NCBI RefSeq assembly: GCF_963576675.1
Contig: NC_088912.1
Location: 96,997,895-97,061,894, forward strand
Source: Euphorbia lathyris
Lineage: Eukaryota; Streptophyta; Magnoliopsida; Malpighiales; Euphorbiaceae
Direction of reading: 5' to 3'
Length of the DNA: 64,000 bases
Positions 12,360-22,877 of this stretch are shown one piece after another (position 1 is the stretch's first letter; each line of letters begins with the position of its first letter). The position numbers and the translations under genes were made by a program. Under the pieces are notes generated by a model. The model was not told the origin of the DNA. It saw only the letters and a program-made list of their open reading frames with translations, and ran no database searches.

Positions 12360-12683
12360 ATGGTGGATTGTTTCTCGTTTATTGTGTCTGGATCAGAGTT
12401 TTGGAGTTTTCTAGGTAGTATTTTCCCAATAGTGGATACTAAGGAAAAACTAGATGACAAGATTCACTACTTAGAGCTTCAAAAAGAAAGAATTAAAGCT
12501 ATGAAGATAGACTTGGAGCGGGAAGTGGTTGAAAAGGGAGAGAAAACAAAGCACATTAGTGCCATCAACCAATGGATTGACATGGTGGAGAAAAAGATCG
12601 AAGAGGTTGAAAAACTTCTACTAGACCGTGAGGAAGAAATGGGAATGAGAGGGTTTCATTCCCTTTGTTTTTGTTTGTTTTAA
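12360..12683 (+). pseudogene. Orphan CNL-type coiled-coil copy B (3'-truncated)
   Basis: Open for 107 codons. The first 91 are the family consensus: MVDCFSFIVSGSEFW, FLGSIFP, DTKEKLDDK, then a long charged helix (KERIKAMKIDLEREVVEKG, INQWIDMVEKKIEEVEKLL). The layout matches the N-terminal CC domain of RPS2/RPS5-type CNL proteins as I know that family. The frame then runs into the duplicated TIR element at about 12640 and ends, so the aromatic block and the C-terminal half are missing. It has its own TATA and leader. Confidence 0.8.
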
Positions 12684-12825
12684 AAAAAAAACTCATTCCC
12701 TTTACCCATTTTAGATTATGGGTTTACCCCATTTTAGGTTAAACTCATTACCCCATGCCTTGTAGGAAATTGGATTCCCTTTACCCCATTCCCTTTCCTA
12801 AACATATCCAAACACATATGGGAAT
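12640..12825. repeat. Second, 5'-truncated copy of the TIR element at 11873
   Basis: From 'ggaatgagagggtttcattc' onward it matches 11890-12080. The join with CC copy B falls in shared sequence (gggaatg), the mark of a tandem duplication of about 745 bp that created copies B and C. Confidence 0.65.
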
Positions 12826-13104
12826 TAATGATTATTCCTTTTATTTCCTTTAGTTTTCTTTCCTTGATTCCTTTTCTCATACCCCTTGTGAACCATTTAT
12901 ATTTGTTTTTATTAGCTTTCCTAGTTTAGATTTTTACCTTTTATATAAATACCTATGACTAATAGGTAATATGGTAGAAAATTTATTATTCGATTTTCGC
13001 TCCTAGTGAGAGAGGGAATCGTCTTATTTTCTCTAAATCAATACAAAAATCTAGTTTGTTCATCTTCATCTTCTCATTTATTATCTTATCATTATTATAA
13101 TATA

Positions 13105-13701
13105 ATGGTGGATTGTTTCTCGTTTATTGTGTCTAGATCAGAGTTTTGGAGTTTTCTAGGTAGTATTTTCCCAATAGTGGATACTAAGGAAAAACTAGAT
13201 GACAATGTTCACTACTTAGAGCTTCAAAAAGAAAGAATTAAAGCTATGAAGATAGATTTGGAGCGGGAAGTGGTTGAAAAGGGAGAGAAAACAAAGCACA
13301 TTAGTGCCATCAACCAATGGATTGACATGGTGTAGAAAAAGATCGAAGAGGTTGAAAAACTTCTACTAGACCGTGAGGAAGAAATAGGGCAATTTTTCTT
13401 TTTTGGGATGTTTTCAACATGATGTTTTGGCAGCACTTACCAATTTGGTAAGAAAGTTGCCAAACAACTATATGATGTCAAGTATTTGATGGAGATTGGT
13501 AGTTTTGACACGTCCGTTACGACGTATGTGGACAAATCACCGAAGGTTGATTTGCAACCGCGTGTCATGGTAGCTTTCAGTGGAAATCAGAGTGACTCAT
13601 CTTCTCAATCTTGCTTAACTAGCGCAGATGGTAAAAAAGAAAAAGAAGACGAGGCGGAGGAAGTAATCACAACAACTTGTTTTCATGACATAATCTTGTG
13701 A
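13105..13701 (+). pseudogene. Orphan CNL-type coiled-coil copy C
   Basis: Shows the full family layout. The CC helix is followed by [49 protein letters not shown] and an acidic, serine-rich tail ending at 13701. A TAG interrupts the frame at 13333-13335 and a TGA at about 13420. Known CNLs have a P-loop NB-ARC after this point, but here the frame simply stops. The ATG at 13105 is chosen because the leader and the MVDCFSFI start are conserved. A longer in-frame ATG at 13006 lies inside the leader. Confidence 0.8.
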
Positions 13702-14194
13702 TATAAATTCATGACAAAAGAATATATGCCATCTTGGTTTTTTCTATGACGTATATGTTAACATCATTAACAACAATGTTTAATAGAAAAATTTATTAGT
13801 TTGGGCTATGACTGAATTCATAATTGTTTTTATATTCAGTCATTTACTTTATTGAAATTTAAAGTAACATTGGGCCCAAAGCATAAGATATCATACGTTT
13901 ATTCTAAAGGGAAAATGACAAATGAGAATAGGGAGATGGCATAAGCTAGAAAGTAGTCAACGATCAATAGTCAATAAGAGTAAATGTGTATTTGTTTTTA
14001 TTAGCTTTCCTAGTTTAGATTTTTACCTTTTATATAAATACCTATGACTAATAGGTAATATGGTAGAAGATTTATTATTCGATTTCCGCTCCTAGTGAGA
14101 GAGGGAATCGTCTTATTTTCTCGAAATCAATACAAAAAATCTAGTTTGTTCATCTTCATCTTCTCATTTATTATCTTATCATTATTATAATATA

Positions 14195-14440
14195 ATGGTA
14201 GATTGTTTCTCATTTATTGTGTCTGGATCAGAGTTTTGGAGTTTTCTAGGTAGTATTTTCCCAATAGTGGATACTAAGGAAAACTAGATGATAAGATTCA
14301 CAACTTAAAGCTTGAAAAAGAAAGAATGAAAGCTATAAAGATAGACTTGGAGCGGAAAGTGGTTGAAAAAGGAGAGAAAACAAAGCACATTAGTGCCATC
14401 AACCAATGGATTGACATGGTGGAGAAAAAGATCGAAGAGG
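14195..14440 (+). pseudogene. Orphan CNL-type coiled-coil copy D (frameshifted, 3'-truncated)
   Basis: Begins with the conserved leader and ATG at 14195. A one-base loss in 'aaggaaaactag' (family: aaggaaaaactag) shifts the frame after about 28 codons. Similarity ends abruptly at 'atcgaagagg' (14440), where the 'tttattctaaagggaaaatg' flank of the AAA-ATPase fragment begins. It forms the inner left arm of the palindrome. Confidence 0.8.
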
Positions 14441-14526
14441 TTTATTCTAAAGGGAAAATGAAAAATGAGAATGGGGAGATGGCATAAGCTAGAAAGTAGT
14501 CTACCGTGAATAGTCAATAAGTCTAA

Positions 14527-14784
14527 GATAGATTGTTGTATACGAATTCGAGAGGCGGGTCTCTCGATTCTCGAGGGCATCCATGGGAGTCTGTGCCGTT
14601 TAAGTATCCGAGCACTTTCGATACTCTGGCTATGGACCCGGTGAAGAAGAAACAAATCATGGAGGATTTGATGGATTTCGCACATGGACAAGCGTTTTAT
14701 CAGAAAACTGGTAGGGCTTGGAAAAGGGGATATTTACTCTATGGCCCTCCCGGAACGGGGAAATCAAGTATGATCGTCGCCATG
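14527..14784 (+). pseudogene. AAA-ATPase (BCS1-like plant type) fragment, central part to the P-loop
   Basis: About 86 codons. The peptide has DRLLYTNSRGG, PWESVPFKYPSTFDTLAMDP, WKRGYLLYGPPGTGKSSMI. GPPGTGKSS is the Walker A motif. This is the middle of the plant AAA-ATPase ASD-like family, best remembered as resembling At5g57480. Similarity stops right after the Walker A block, and the rest of the ATPase domain is absent. The frame continues to 14874 only by reading the antisense of the other fragment. Higher GC than the surroundings marks it as captured gene sequence. Confidence 0.85.
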
Positions 14785-15285
14785 AGAATGTCTGAGCTTG
14801 CCGTTGAGTCACACGTGCTCCTAGTGAACTGTAAGGCCATTAAAAGTATCGAAAATGGTGTCATTATTGGTTAAACCGAAAGTAATGGTGCTAGAGTTAA
14901 GAGCTCGAGTGAGACTCAATCGGCCGTCGGAGATGGAGAAGGAGGAGCTGAGAAAAAGCTGGACGGCGTTGTAAAGCTCGTTGGTGTTAACGTCGTCGAT
15001 TTCGGTTATATCGAAGTAGCAGTAAGTGGAAAAGGCGTTGAAAACTCTGTTAAAGAGTTTGAGAGAGGCGAAATGGAGCTCCGGGGGGAAGAGAACTTGG
15101 AGGAGACTCTGGAAAAAGGCTAAAACGCCTAAAAGTAAGGCTAAAGAGGTCCAATATTCCTTCATTTGATATGGAGAGTGACGACGGCGGAAGTGAAAAT
15201 GACCGGAATGGTGTTTAATAGGCGGCGAATAGGAAATGAGAGATAGGAAGATACTTTCTAGCTTATGCCATCTCCCCATTCTCAT
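14775..15285 (-). pseudogene. AAA-ATPase fragment, N-terminal part, inverted relative to its other half
   Basis: From an ATG at 15165 the - strand gives MKEYWTSLALLLGVLAFFQS (membrane-anchor helix), FPPELHFASLKLFNRVF, YCYFDITEID, SRALN-like LTRALNSS and NDTIFDTFNG. This is the start of the same family as the + strand fragment. Past 14821 the match goes on through a TAG and a one-base loss (EHV, then TQRQAQTFSWR) to about 14777. 15166-15285 looks like the original 5' leader. Both fragments come from one ancestral gene but face each other. Confidence 0.85.
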
Positions 15286-15498
15286 TTTTCATTTTCCTTT
15301 TAGAATAAATGTATGATATCTTAGGCTTTCGGCCCAATGTTACTTTAAATTGCAATAAAGTAAATGATTGAATATAAAAAAATTATGAATTCAGTCATAG
15401 CCCAAACTAATAAATTTTCTTATTAAACATTGTTGCTAATGATGTTAATATATTCGTCATAAAAAAACCAAGGTGGCATGTATTCTTTTATCATGAAT

Positions 15499-16101
15499 TT
15501 AAATCACAAGATATATGTCATGAAAACTAGTTGTTGTGATTACTTCCTCCGCCTCATCTTCTTTTTCTTTTTCACCATCTTCACTAGTTGATCAAGATTG
15601 AGAAGATGAGTCACTCTGATTCCCACTGAAAGCTCCCATGACACGCGGTTGCAAATCAACCCTCGGTGATTTGTCCACATACGTCATAGTGGACGTGTCA
15701 AAACCACCAATATCAATCAAATACTTGACATCCTATAGTTGTTTGGCAACTTTCTTACCAAATTGGCAAGTGCTGCCAAAACGGCCTGTTGAAAACATCC
15801 CAAAAAAGAAAAATCGCCATATTTATTCCTCACGGTCTAGTAGAATTCTTTCAACCTCTTCGATCTTTTTCTCCACCATGTCAATCCATTGGTTGATGGC
15901 ACTAATGTGCTTCATTTTCTCTCCTTTTTCAACCACTTCCCGCTCCAAGTCAATCTTCATAGCTTTCATTCTTTCTTTTTGAAGCTTCAAGTTGTGAATT
16001 TTCTCATCTAGTTTTTCCTTAGTATCCACTTTCGGGAAAATACTACCTAGAAAACTCCAAAACTCTGATCCAGACACAATAAACGAGAAACAATCCACCA
16101 T
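15499..16101 (-). pseudogene. Orphan CNL-type coiled-coil copy E
   Basis: Open from the ATG at 16101 for 92 codons through the whole CC helix to LLLDREE, then TAA. The remainder (FGMFQQ-type block, FGKKV, DVKYLIDIGGFDTS, acidic tail) can be followed to about 15499 through frame breaks. Its leader and TATA lie at 16102-16270. It is the inner right arm of the palindrome and is closest to consensus in its first half. Confidence 0.8.
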
Positions 16102-16592
16102 TATATTATAATAGTGGTAAGATAATAAATGAGAAGATGAAGATGAACAAACTAGATTTTTTTGTATAGATTTAGAGAAAATAAGACGATTCCCTCTCTC
16201 ACTAGGAGCGAAAATAGAATAATAAATCTTCTACCATATTACCTAATAGTTATAGGTATTTATATAAAAGGTAAAAATCTAAACTAGGAAAGCTAATAAA
16301 AACAAATACACATTTACTCTTATTGACTATTGACCGTTGACTACTTTCTAGCTTATGCCACCTCCCTATTCCCATTTGTCATTTTCCCTTTAGAATAAAC
16401 ATATGATATCTTAGGCTTTGGGCCCAATGTTACTTTAAATTGCAATAAAGTAAATGGCTGAATATAAAACAAATTATGAATTCAGTCATAGGCCAAACTA
16501 ATAAATTTTGTTATTAAACATTGTTGCTAATAATGTTAACATATACGTTATAAAAAAAAACCCAAGGTGGCATGTATTCTTTTGTCATGAAT

Positions 16593-17175
16593 TTAAATCA
16601 CAAGATGTATGTCATGAAAACAAGTTGTTGTGATTACTTCCTCCGCCTCATCTTCTTTTTCTTCTTTACCATCTTTGCTAGTTGAGCAAGATTGAGAAGA
16701 TGAGCCACTCTGATTTCCACTAAAAGCTCCAATGACACGCGATTGCAAATCAACCCTCAGTGATTTGTCCACATATGTCGTAACGGACGTGTCAAAACCA
16801 CCAATCTCCATCAAATACTTGACATCCTGTAGTTGTTTGGCAACTTTCTTACCAAATTGGTAAGTGCTGCCAAAACTTCCTTTTGAAAACATCCCAAAAA
16901 AGAAAATTCGCCCTATTTCTTCCTCACGGTCTAGTAGAAGTTTTTAAACCTCTTCGATCTTTTTCTCCACCTTGACAATCCATTGGTTGATGGCATTAAT
17001 GTGCTTCATTTTCTCTCCTTTTTCGACCACTTCCCGCTCCAAGTCGATCTTCATATCTTTCATTTTTTCTTTTTGAAGCTTTAAGTTGTGAATTTTCTCA
17101 TCTAGTTTTTCTTTAGTATCCACTTTCGGGAAAATACTACCTAGAAAACTCCAAAACTCTGATCCAGACATAATA
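16593..17175 (-). pseudogene. Orphan CNL-type coiled-coil copy F (start lost)
   Basis: Starts at about 17175 in the middle of the first helix (SGSEFWSFLGSIFP), joined directly to downstream spacer of copy G, so its promoter and first residues are gone. A single TAA (GAA to TAA) separates two open parts, 16944-17180 and 16593-16892. The latter keeps IFFFGMFSKGSFGSTYQFGK, DTSVTTYVDKS and the acidic tail. Apart from the N-terminus it is the least damaged long copy of array 1. Confidence 0.8.
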
Positions 17176-17457
17176 CACATTTATTCTTATTGGCTATTCA
17201 CCGTAGACTACTTTCTAGCTTATGCCATCTCCCCATTCTCATTTTTCATTTTCCTTTTAGAATAAACGTATGATATCTTAGGCTTTAGGCCCAATGTTAC
17301 TTTAAATTGCAATAAAGTAAATGATTGAATATAAAAAAAATTATGAATTCAGTCATAGCCCAAACTAATAAATTTTGTTATTAAACATTGTTGCTAATGA
17401 TGTTAAGATATACGTCATAAAAAAAACCAAGGTGGCATGTATTCTTTTGTAATGAAT

Positions 17458-17990
17458 TTATATCAAAAGATATATGTCATGAAAACTAGTTGTTGTGATT
17501 ACTTCCTCCGCCTCATCTTCTTTTTCTTTTTCACCATCTTCGCTAGTTGAGCAAGATTGAGAAGATGAGTCACTCTGATTTCTACTGAAAGCTCCCATGA
17601 CACGCGGTTGCAAATCAACCCTTGGTGATTTGTCCACATATGTCGTAACAGACGTGTCAAAATCACCAATCTCCATCAAATACTTGACATCCTGTAGTTG
17701 TTTGGCAACTTTCTTACCAAATTGGTAAGTGCTGCCAAAACGTCCTCTTCGATCTTTTTCTTCACCTTGTCAATCCATTGGTTGGTGGCACTAATGTGCT
17801 TCATTTTCTCTCCTTTTTCGACCACTTCCCACTGTAAGTCTATCTTCATAGCTTTCATCCTTTCTTTTTGAAGCTTTAACTTGTGAATTTTCTCACCTAG
17901 TTTTTCTTTAGTATCCACTTTCGGGAAAATACTACCTAGAAAACTCCAAAACTATGATCCAAACACAATAAACGAGAAACAATCCACCAT
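17458..17990 (-). pseudogene. Orphan CNL-type coiled-coil copy G (internal deletion)
   Basis: ATG at 17990 with a conserved leader behind it. A TAG replaces the Glu in SGSEFW. The open part (17676-17918) jumps from KVKKKIEED straight into the LAALTNLVRKL reading of the STYQFGKKV region, so the end of the CC helix and the FFFFGMF block are deleted and the frame is shifted. The last open part (17458-17679) holds the GDFDTSVTTYVDKSPRVDLQ block and the acidic tail. Confidence 0.8.
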
Positions 17991-18202
17991 TATATTATAA
18001 TAATGATAAGATAATAAATGAGAAGATGAAGGTGAACAAACTAGATTTTTTGTATTGATTTCGAGAAAATAAGACGATCCCCTCTTTCACTAGGATCTAA
18101 AATTGAATAATAAATCTTCTACCATATTACCTATTAGCCATACATATTTATATAAGTTAAAAATCTAAACTAGGAAAGCTAATAAAAACAAATACACATT
18201 TA

Positions 18203-18632
18203 TTCTGGATCAGAGTTTTGGAGTTTTCTAAGTAGTATTTTCCCGAAAGTGGATACTAAGGAAAACTGGATGAGAAAATTCACAACTTAGAGCTTCAAAA
18301 AGAAAGAATTAAAGCTATGAAGATAGACTTGGAGCGGGAAGTGGTTGAAAAATGAGTGAAAATGAAGCACACTAGTGCTATCAACCAATGGATTAACATG
18401 GTGGAGGAAAAGATCGTAGAGGTAGAAAATTTTCTACTAGACCGTGAGGAAGAAATTGGGCAGTTTTTCTTTTTTGGGATGTTTTCAAGAGGCTGTTTTG
18501 GCAGCACTTACCGATTTAGCAAGAAAGTTGTCAAACAACTATTGGATGTCAAGTAGGACGTATGTGGACAAATGGCCGAGGGTTGATTTGCAGCCAAGTG
18601 TCATGAGATCTTTGAGTGGAAACTAAAGTGAC
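18203..18632 (+). pseudogene. Orphan CNL-type coiled-coil copy H (truncated at both ends)
   Basis: Begins inside SGSEFWSFL with no leader, and has the same 'aaggaaaactgg' one-base loss seen in copy D. A TGA follows EVVEK. A short open frame 18356-18556 covers [39 protein letters not shown] and KVVKQLLDVK. It then loses a block and ends near 18632, where a different repeat begins. Confidence 0.75.
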
Positions 18633-18639
18633 AGATTTC

Positions 18640-18835
18640 AATACTTGTAAATTAAATCTCAGTCTATAAAAACCATTTATTTAGAACTTTTGGGGCTATG
18701 ATGTTTTTTAAATCAAAGGTTTTTTTCTTATAAAAATTGTTTATTAAAGAGCCGTATTTAATAAATCTTTTTTTAAATCATTTTCTGTTTTAAAAATGTG
18801 AATTTCTTTAAATTCACTTTTTTGTAAGATATATT
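18640..18835. repeat. Partial copy of the repeat that flanks the Mutator-like element
   Basis: 'ctcagtctataaaaacc', 'atttatttagaacttttggg' and 'tttttaaatcattttctg' are shared with 18913-19320 and 29958-30375. This copy stops early, so three copies lie in direct orientation. Confidence 0.75.
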
Positions 18836-18912
18836 GCAATTTAAATTCCAGTCATTTACATACTGTTCTTTTACTTATTATTTACATACAGTCCTTACTT
18901 TTTACAATTCCA

Positions 18913-19320
18913 ATACATGTAAATTAAATCTCAGTCTATAAAAACCATTTATTTAGAACTTTTGGGGCTCTGTTGTTTTTTAAATCAAAGGTTTTTTTCT
19001 TATAAAAGCTGTTGATTAAAGAGTAGTATTTAGTAAATCTTTTTTTAAATCATTTTCTGTTTTAAAAAGGTTAATTTATTTGAATTCAAATTTTTTTTTG
19101 TAAGATATGTTACTAACTTCAACCGTCTTCCTCACAGATCTCTTATGACACACTCATCTTCTCCACTAATTTGTTTGTTTTCATACAGATTAAAAAAACA
19201 CCAAAAGTATAAAAATTGTAAGGAAATCAAACCAAAAATTGACTAAACTCTAAAATACGTGTATATAGATATGCATTTTCTTAACTATAATTATGTCTAA
19301 GATATATATATATATATATA
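18913..19320. repeat. Left direct repeat flanking the Mutator-like element
   Basis: About 400 bp, from 'gtaaattaaatctcagtct' to a short (TA)n tract. It matches 29958-30375 base for base over most of its length ('caaccgtcttcctcac', 'actctaaaatacgtgtata', 'ctataattatgtctaagat'). Confidence 0.85.
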
Positions 19321-19492
19321 GGGAGGGATCAAGTGAGAACCCTCCCTTAGGTGAGGACACTTTCATAGGTGAGAACCAATTAAAACTACGCGGTTTTGGT
19401 CATTCTACAAAACACCTGCTATTCCAATCAACAAATCGCGCAAATCACTCACAGTAAAATCACGATAAAAAAATGCTCAAATCCCTCACATC

Positions 19493-19583
19493 TTCTCCAT
19501 CATCGTTCTTCATCAGGGATCTCCATCATCTTCTCCATCATCGTTCTCCATCATCGTTCTCCATCATCGTTCTTCATCATCGT
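19493..19583 (+). repeat. Short tandem repeat in the transposase 5' region
   Basis: 'tccatcatcgttct' and close variants recur about six times. It lies in the probable 5' leader upstream of the transposase start. Confidence 0.8.
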
Positions 19584-19825
19584 CAATTAGATCGGCCTCC
19601 TTCCTCATCGTTCCGTCATTAAACACTCCAAAAATAATCTGAAATCGCAAATCAGATTAAGAAAAAACGATCTACAATCAAAGAAATAGCATCAATTAGG
19701 TAATTTTATCTCCAACAACTATAAATGATTATTAAATTGTGTTCTGTTTTTTTATGTTTATAATTATTCAGAAATTGCTTAAATCTGAAACAGATTGGAA
19801 ATCATTCAGATTCTATTCCGAAACA

Positions 19826-22800
19826 ATGGAATTGCATGAAATAATAGACAATGATCTACAGGAGAATGATGATAACCATGAAATTTCTCTGTCTTCAACT
19901 ATTGAAAGAGGTACATGTGTTCTTCATAATTTCTCTGTTCTTCATAATCTAAAAAATCTTGTTCTAAATAATTGTTCATGTGTTCTATAAATAATAGTAC
20001 ATATTAATCGTTTTTTATTTATAATTAGTTGTAAAAATAAAATTGAGTATATTGAAATATAGAGTTCACTACGTTCTTCAAACTGTACCTCATGTTCTAA
20101 ACAATTGTTCATATGTGCTATATATTATCACATATGTTCCAAAATTGCACTTAAATGCAGTGTCAAATGAAGAGCAGCCAAATGATTCTTCCACTGCAAT
20201 TATATCCTACACTCCACAAGTAGAAATTGTGCTGACTCCTGGAGGAACAAAAGAATGGAAGCCATGTTATTGTCTGCTCTGGCCCAATTCTAACACATTG
20301 GGCCTCACGGCTTTAAAACGCGTCTGCATGTATTGGATTCTCATCTTACTAATAAGCCTCAATCACTCCCTCTCCATTTTCGATGTGGGATTCAGTTCAT
20401 TCCTGCCCCCATCGCCATACCTTAGGGCCGCTCCTTGCTCAGGCCTTCTTACCCCGGCGCCACCCACTCCGGACCGGGTCGTTACAGGCCCACCAGCTTC
20501 CGCCTGGTTCGTCTCCGAACCACACATCGTACGTGGAGAGTCGGCTCTGATACCAACAAGCACAAATTGTTTTAAAGTACTGCAATGATGGAAAATATAT
20601 TGTCTTTCGTTTAAAAGAGGAACATACACACCCACTTTACAGTCCACGCTGTATGAAATTTCAAAAACATGGAAGAAAACTGACAATACTACACAAAAAG
20701 TTGATTGTTGTTAATTCTAAGGTGAGTCATATTCTAAATTTACTTTCCTAACAACATCTACAATGTTTTCAAATTGTATTTACTTTCTTTATAAAATCTG
20801 TTCATGTGTTTTGTGTAGATGAATATCGGACCCGTAAGAATATACAGACAAATAAAAGAAAATGTTGGAGGATACAACAATGTATGAGCATCTAAGCAAG
20901 ATTTCAAAAAATTCCACAGAGATTTAAAAGCTTACATTTATGAGTCAGATGCCCAAATGTTTATTGACATTTTCAGCAAGAAAAAACTTCTATGGTCTGT
21001 TTTTTTTTCGACTTTGATATGGATGAAGACGATCATCTCTGCAGAGCTTTATGGGCAGACCCCATTTGTAGAAAGAATTATGCTCTATTTGGTGATATGG
21101 TATCTTTTGACACAACATACCAAACAAACAGGTATTATATTACATGTACCAATTTCTTATTGCAATGTTCTAAATATTTATTGGCATGTTCTAATATCTT
21201 ATTGGCATGTTCTAAAATCTTATTCTTATATCCTTAAAAAGTTTTCTTATTTACAAATATTTGTATATTATTTCCACAGATATAACATGATCTTTGGCCC
21301 CTTTACTGGAGTAGACCACCACAAAAAATGTGCAACAACTCGCTACTTGTTTCATTGCTAAAGAAGATATTGCATCATTTGAGTGGGTTTTCAAAACGTT
21401 TCTTAACGCAATGGGAAGCAATGAACCTACGTGCTTAATAACAGATCAAGATCCAGCAATGAAGATTGCAATAAAAAAATGTTTTTCAAAAAACAGAACA
21501 TAGATTCTACATGTGGCACATTATGAAAAAGATGAATGATAAATTAGGTAAGCCTTCTAAAGCTTTGTTTACAATTAAAATTTTTACTGCTTGATTGTTC
21601 TATTATATGTTTTGATCAGGTATTAAATTGTATGTTCCAATATATTAAATTGTATGTTTTGATTGTTCTACTTACTGGTTTTCTTAATAGGTCGTGCAAT
21701 TATGCAAGAAACCAATTTTTTAAAAAGGATTCAACCAATTGTCTGGAGTGTTGAGATTGAACCTAAAGAATTTGATGAAAAATGGAAAGCATTCATTTCA
21801 GAGTTTAATTTGGAAAAACATGAATGACTATGTCAAATATTTGAAATCAGAAAAATGTGGATTCTAGCGTACTTTAGGGACTTATTCCTAGGAGGAATTA
21901 TGAGAACTACATCAAGGTTAGAGAGCGAGAACAACTTTTTCACTGCTTTTACAAATTCTCATTTAAGTCTTGTAGAATTTTATTTGAGATTTGATAGTGC
22001 AATGGATGCACAAAGGCATAACCAAGCTCACAATGACAATAATGCCAAACATAAAAGACCTGTATGCAAAACACCAATGGGTATTGAAACACATGGAGCT
22101 GATGTTTATACAACTACTGTCTTTTATGAGTTTCAGGAAGAGGTTTATAATGCTTCTTTCTTTTGTGGAATAGACGGATTCTATAAACTACCTCCTTTCG
22201 AAATTTACACTATCAAAGATCAAAGGACATCAAAAAACTTTCAGGTTATGTACAACAACATTGAAGACGAAACAAAATGTTCGTGCAAGAAGTTTGAAAG
22301 ACAAGGCTTACCATGTAGACACATGGTGTGGGTTTGGAAGGAAAAAATGCTTGAATCAATTCCTAACAGGTATGTGCTTAACAGATGGACTACATTAGCA
22401 ACAAGTCAAAAAAACATCAATCTGCACGGAAATCTTATGGAAGAATGTGCTGCTACAATTGATAAGAAAACATTGCTGAATCAATTATGGTCAGAGATTA
22501 ATGTTTGTGTCTATTTGGCTCAAGGTAATGAGGAAAATATAAAGGATCTTGTGAAGAAGTTTCAAGGAATCAGAATGGATTTAGAAGCTAACATCACTCA
22601 AAAAGACACTGAGAAAAACATAACTCTTACAAAAAATCAAGACATTGAAATGTTGATTGGAACTAGTGTACCAACTGAAATTAATGTCAAAGCACCAAAA
22701 ATATCAAAGAACAAAGGTACAGGTGTACATATTCCAAAAGGAAACAGTGATAAAAGATTGAAGAGTGAAAGAGAGAAAGCTGTTGAGGAAAACCAGAAAA

Positions 22801-22877
22801 AAAAGAGGTTATGCAGAGTCTGTAAACAGCCTTCTAACCATGATAGCAGAAATTGTCCAGAAAAAGAGAACAACTAA
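19826..22877 (+). pseudogene. FAR1/FRS-type MULE transposase, multi-exon, inactivated
   Basis: Exon 1 starts at ATG 19826 (MELHEIIDND) and ends with a GT donor at 19911. Later exons give EIVLTPGGTKEWKP (from about 20160), FRLKEEHTHPLYSPR, then from about 20821 MNIGPVRIYRQIKENVGGY and LKAYIYESDAQMF. The MULE core has FGDMVSFDTTYQTNRY (first Asp), CLITDQDPAMKIA (second Asp) and RTTSRLESENNFF (Glu). The last open part (21855-22877, 340 aa) holds a SWIM zinc finger (CSCKKFERQGLPCRHMV) and a terminal CCHC knuckle (CRVCKQPSNHDSRNC). Introns fit at 20722-20818, 21132-21279 and about 21549-21691. Damage: TGA at about 20884, a poly-T frameshift near 21003, frameshifts near 21335 and 21490, TGA at about 21824, and a TRIM insertion. 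Confidence 0.85.
20265..20556 (-). mobile_element. TRIM-like retroelement fragment inside the transposase pseudogene
   Basis: Read on the - strand: a primer-binding site TTGGTATCAGAGCCGA (initiator tRNA-Met type) at 20541-20556, a short GC-rich interior, then a 130-bp LTR from TGAATCCCACATCG (20394) to GACAATAACA (20265). The 5' LTR is missing. The 'CCCACATCG' start and 'cagacgcgttttaaa' word are typical of a TRIM family widespread in dicots. It lies between the GGTKEWKP exon part and the next conserved block. Confidence 0.7.

Larger units (their letters stand above)
14440..15310. repeat. Inverted repeats enclosing the AAA-ATPase fragments (centre of the array 1 palindrome)
   Basis: The left flank (about 14440-14505: 'ttctaaagggaaaatgaaaa', 'gagatggcataagctagaaa') is repeated inverted at about 15250-15310 ('tttctagcttatgccatctc', 'cattttccttttagaataaa'). 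Outside these, CC copies B-D point right and E-G point left. The whole 12.2-18.0 kb therefore reads as an imperfect palindrome with a gene-fragment core. Confidence 0.75.

Noticed and set aside
13224..13436. Serine-rich open frames antisense to the CC copies (also at 36942, 37522, 38617, 39228, 39810, 40917 and 41505)
   Set aside because: They are exact shadows of the CC helix on the other strand; the [20 protein letters not shown] pattern is antisense of the conserved INQWIDMVEKKI codons.
14533..14874. Intact small ATP-binding protein of 113 residues
   Set aside because: The last 30 or so residues are antisense of the inverted N-terminal fragment; Walker B and the rest of the AAA domain are absent.
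12360..18632. Functional CNL resistance genes in array 1
   Set aside because: No NB-ARC or LRR sequence in any frame near any CC copy, and every copy has a stop, frameshift or truncation.
20265..20556. Cassandra TRIM with 5S rRNA-like sequence
   Set aside because: The expected 5S internal control region is not present in this LTR.
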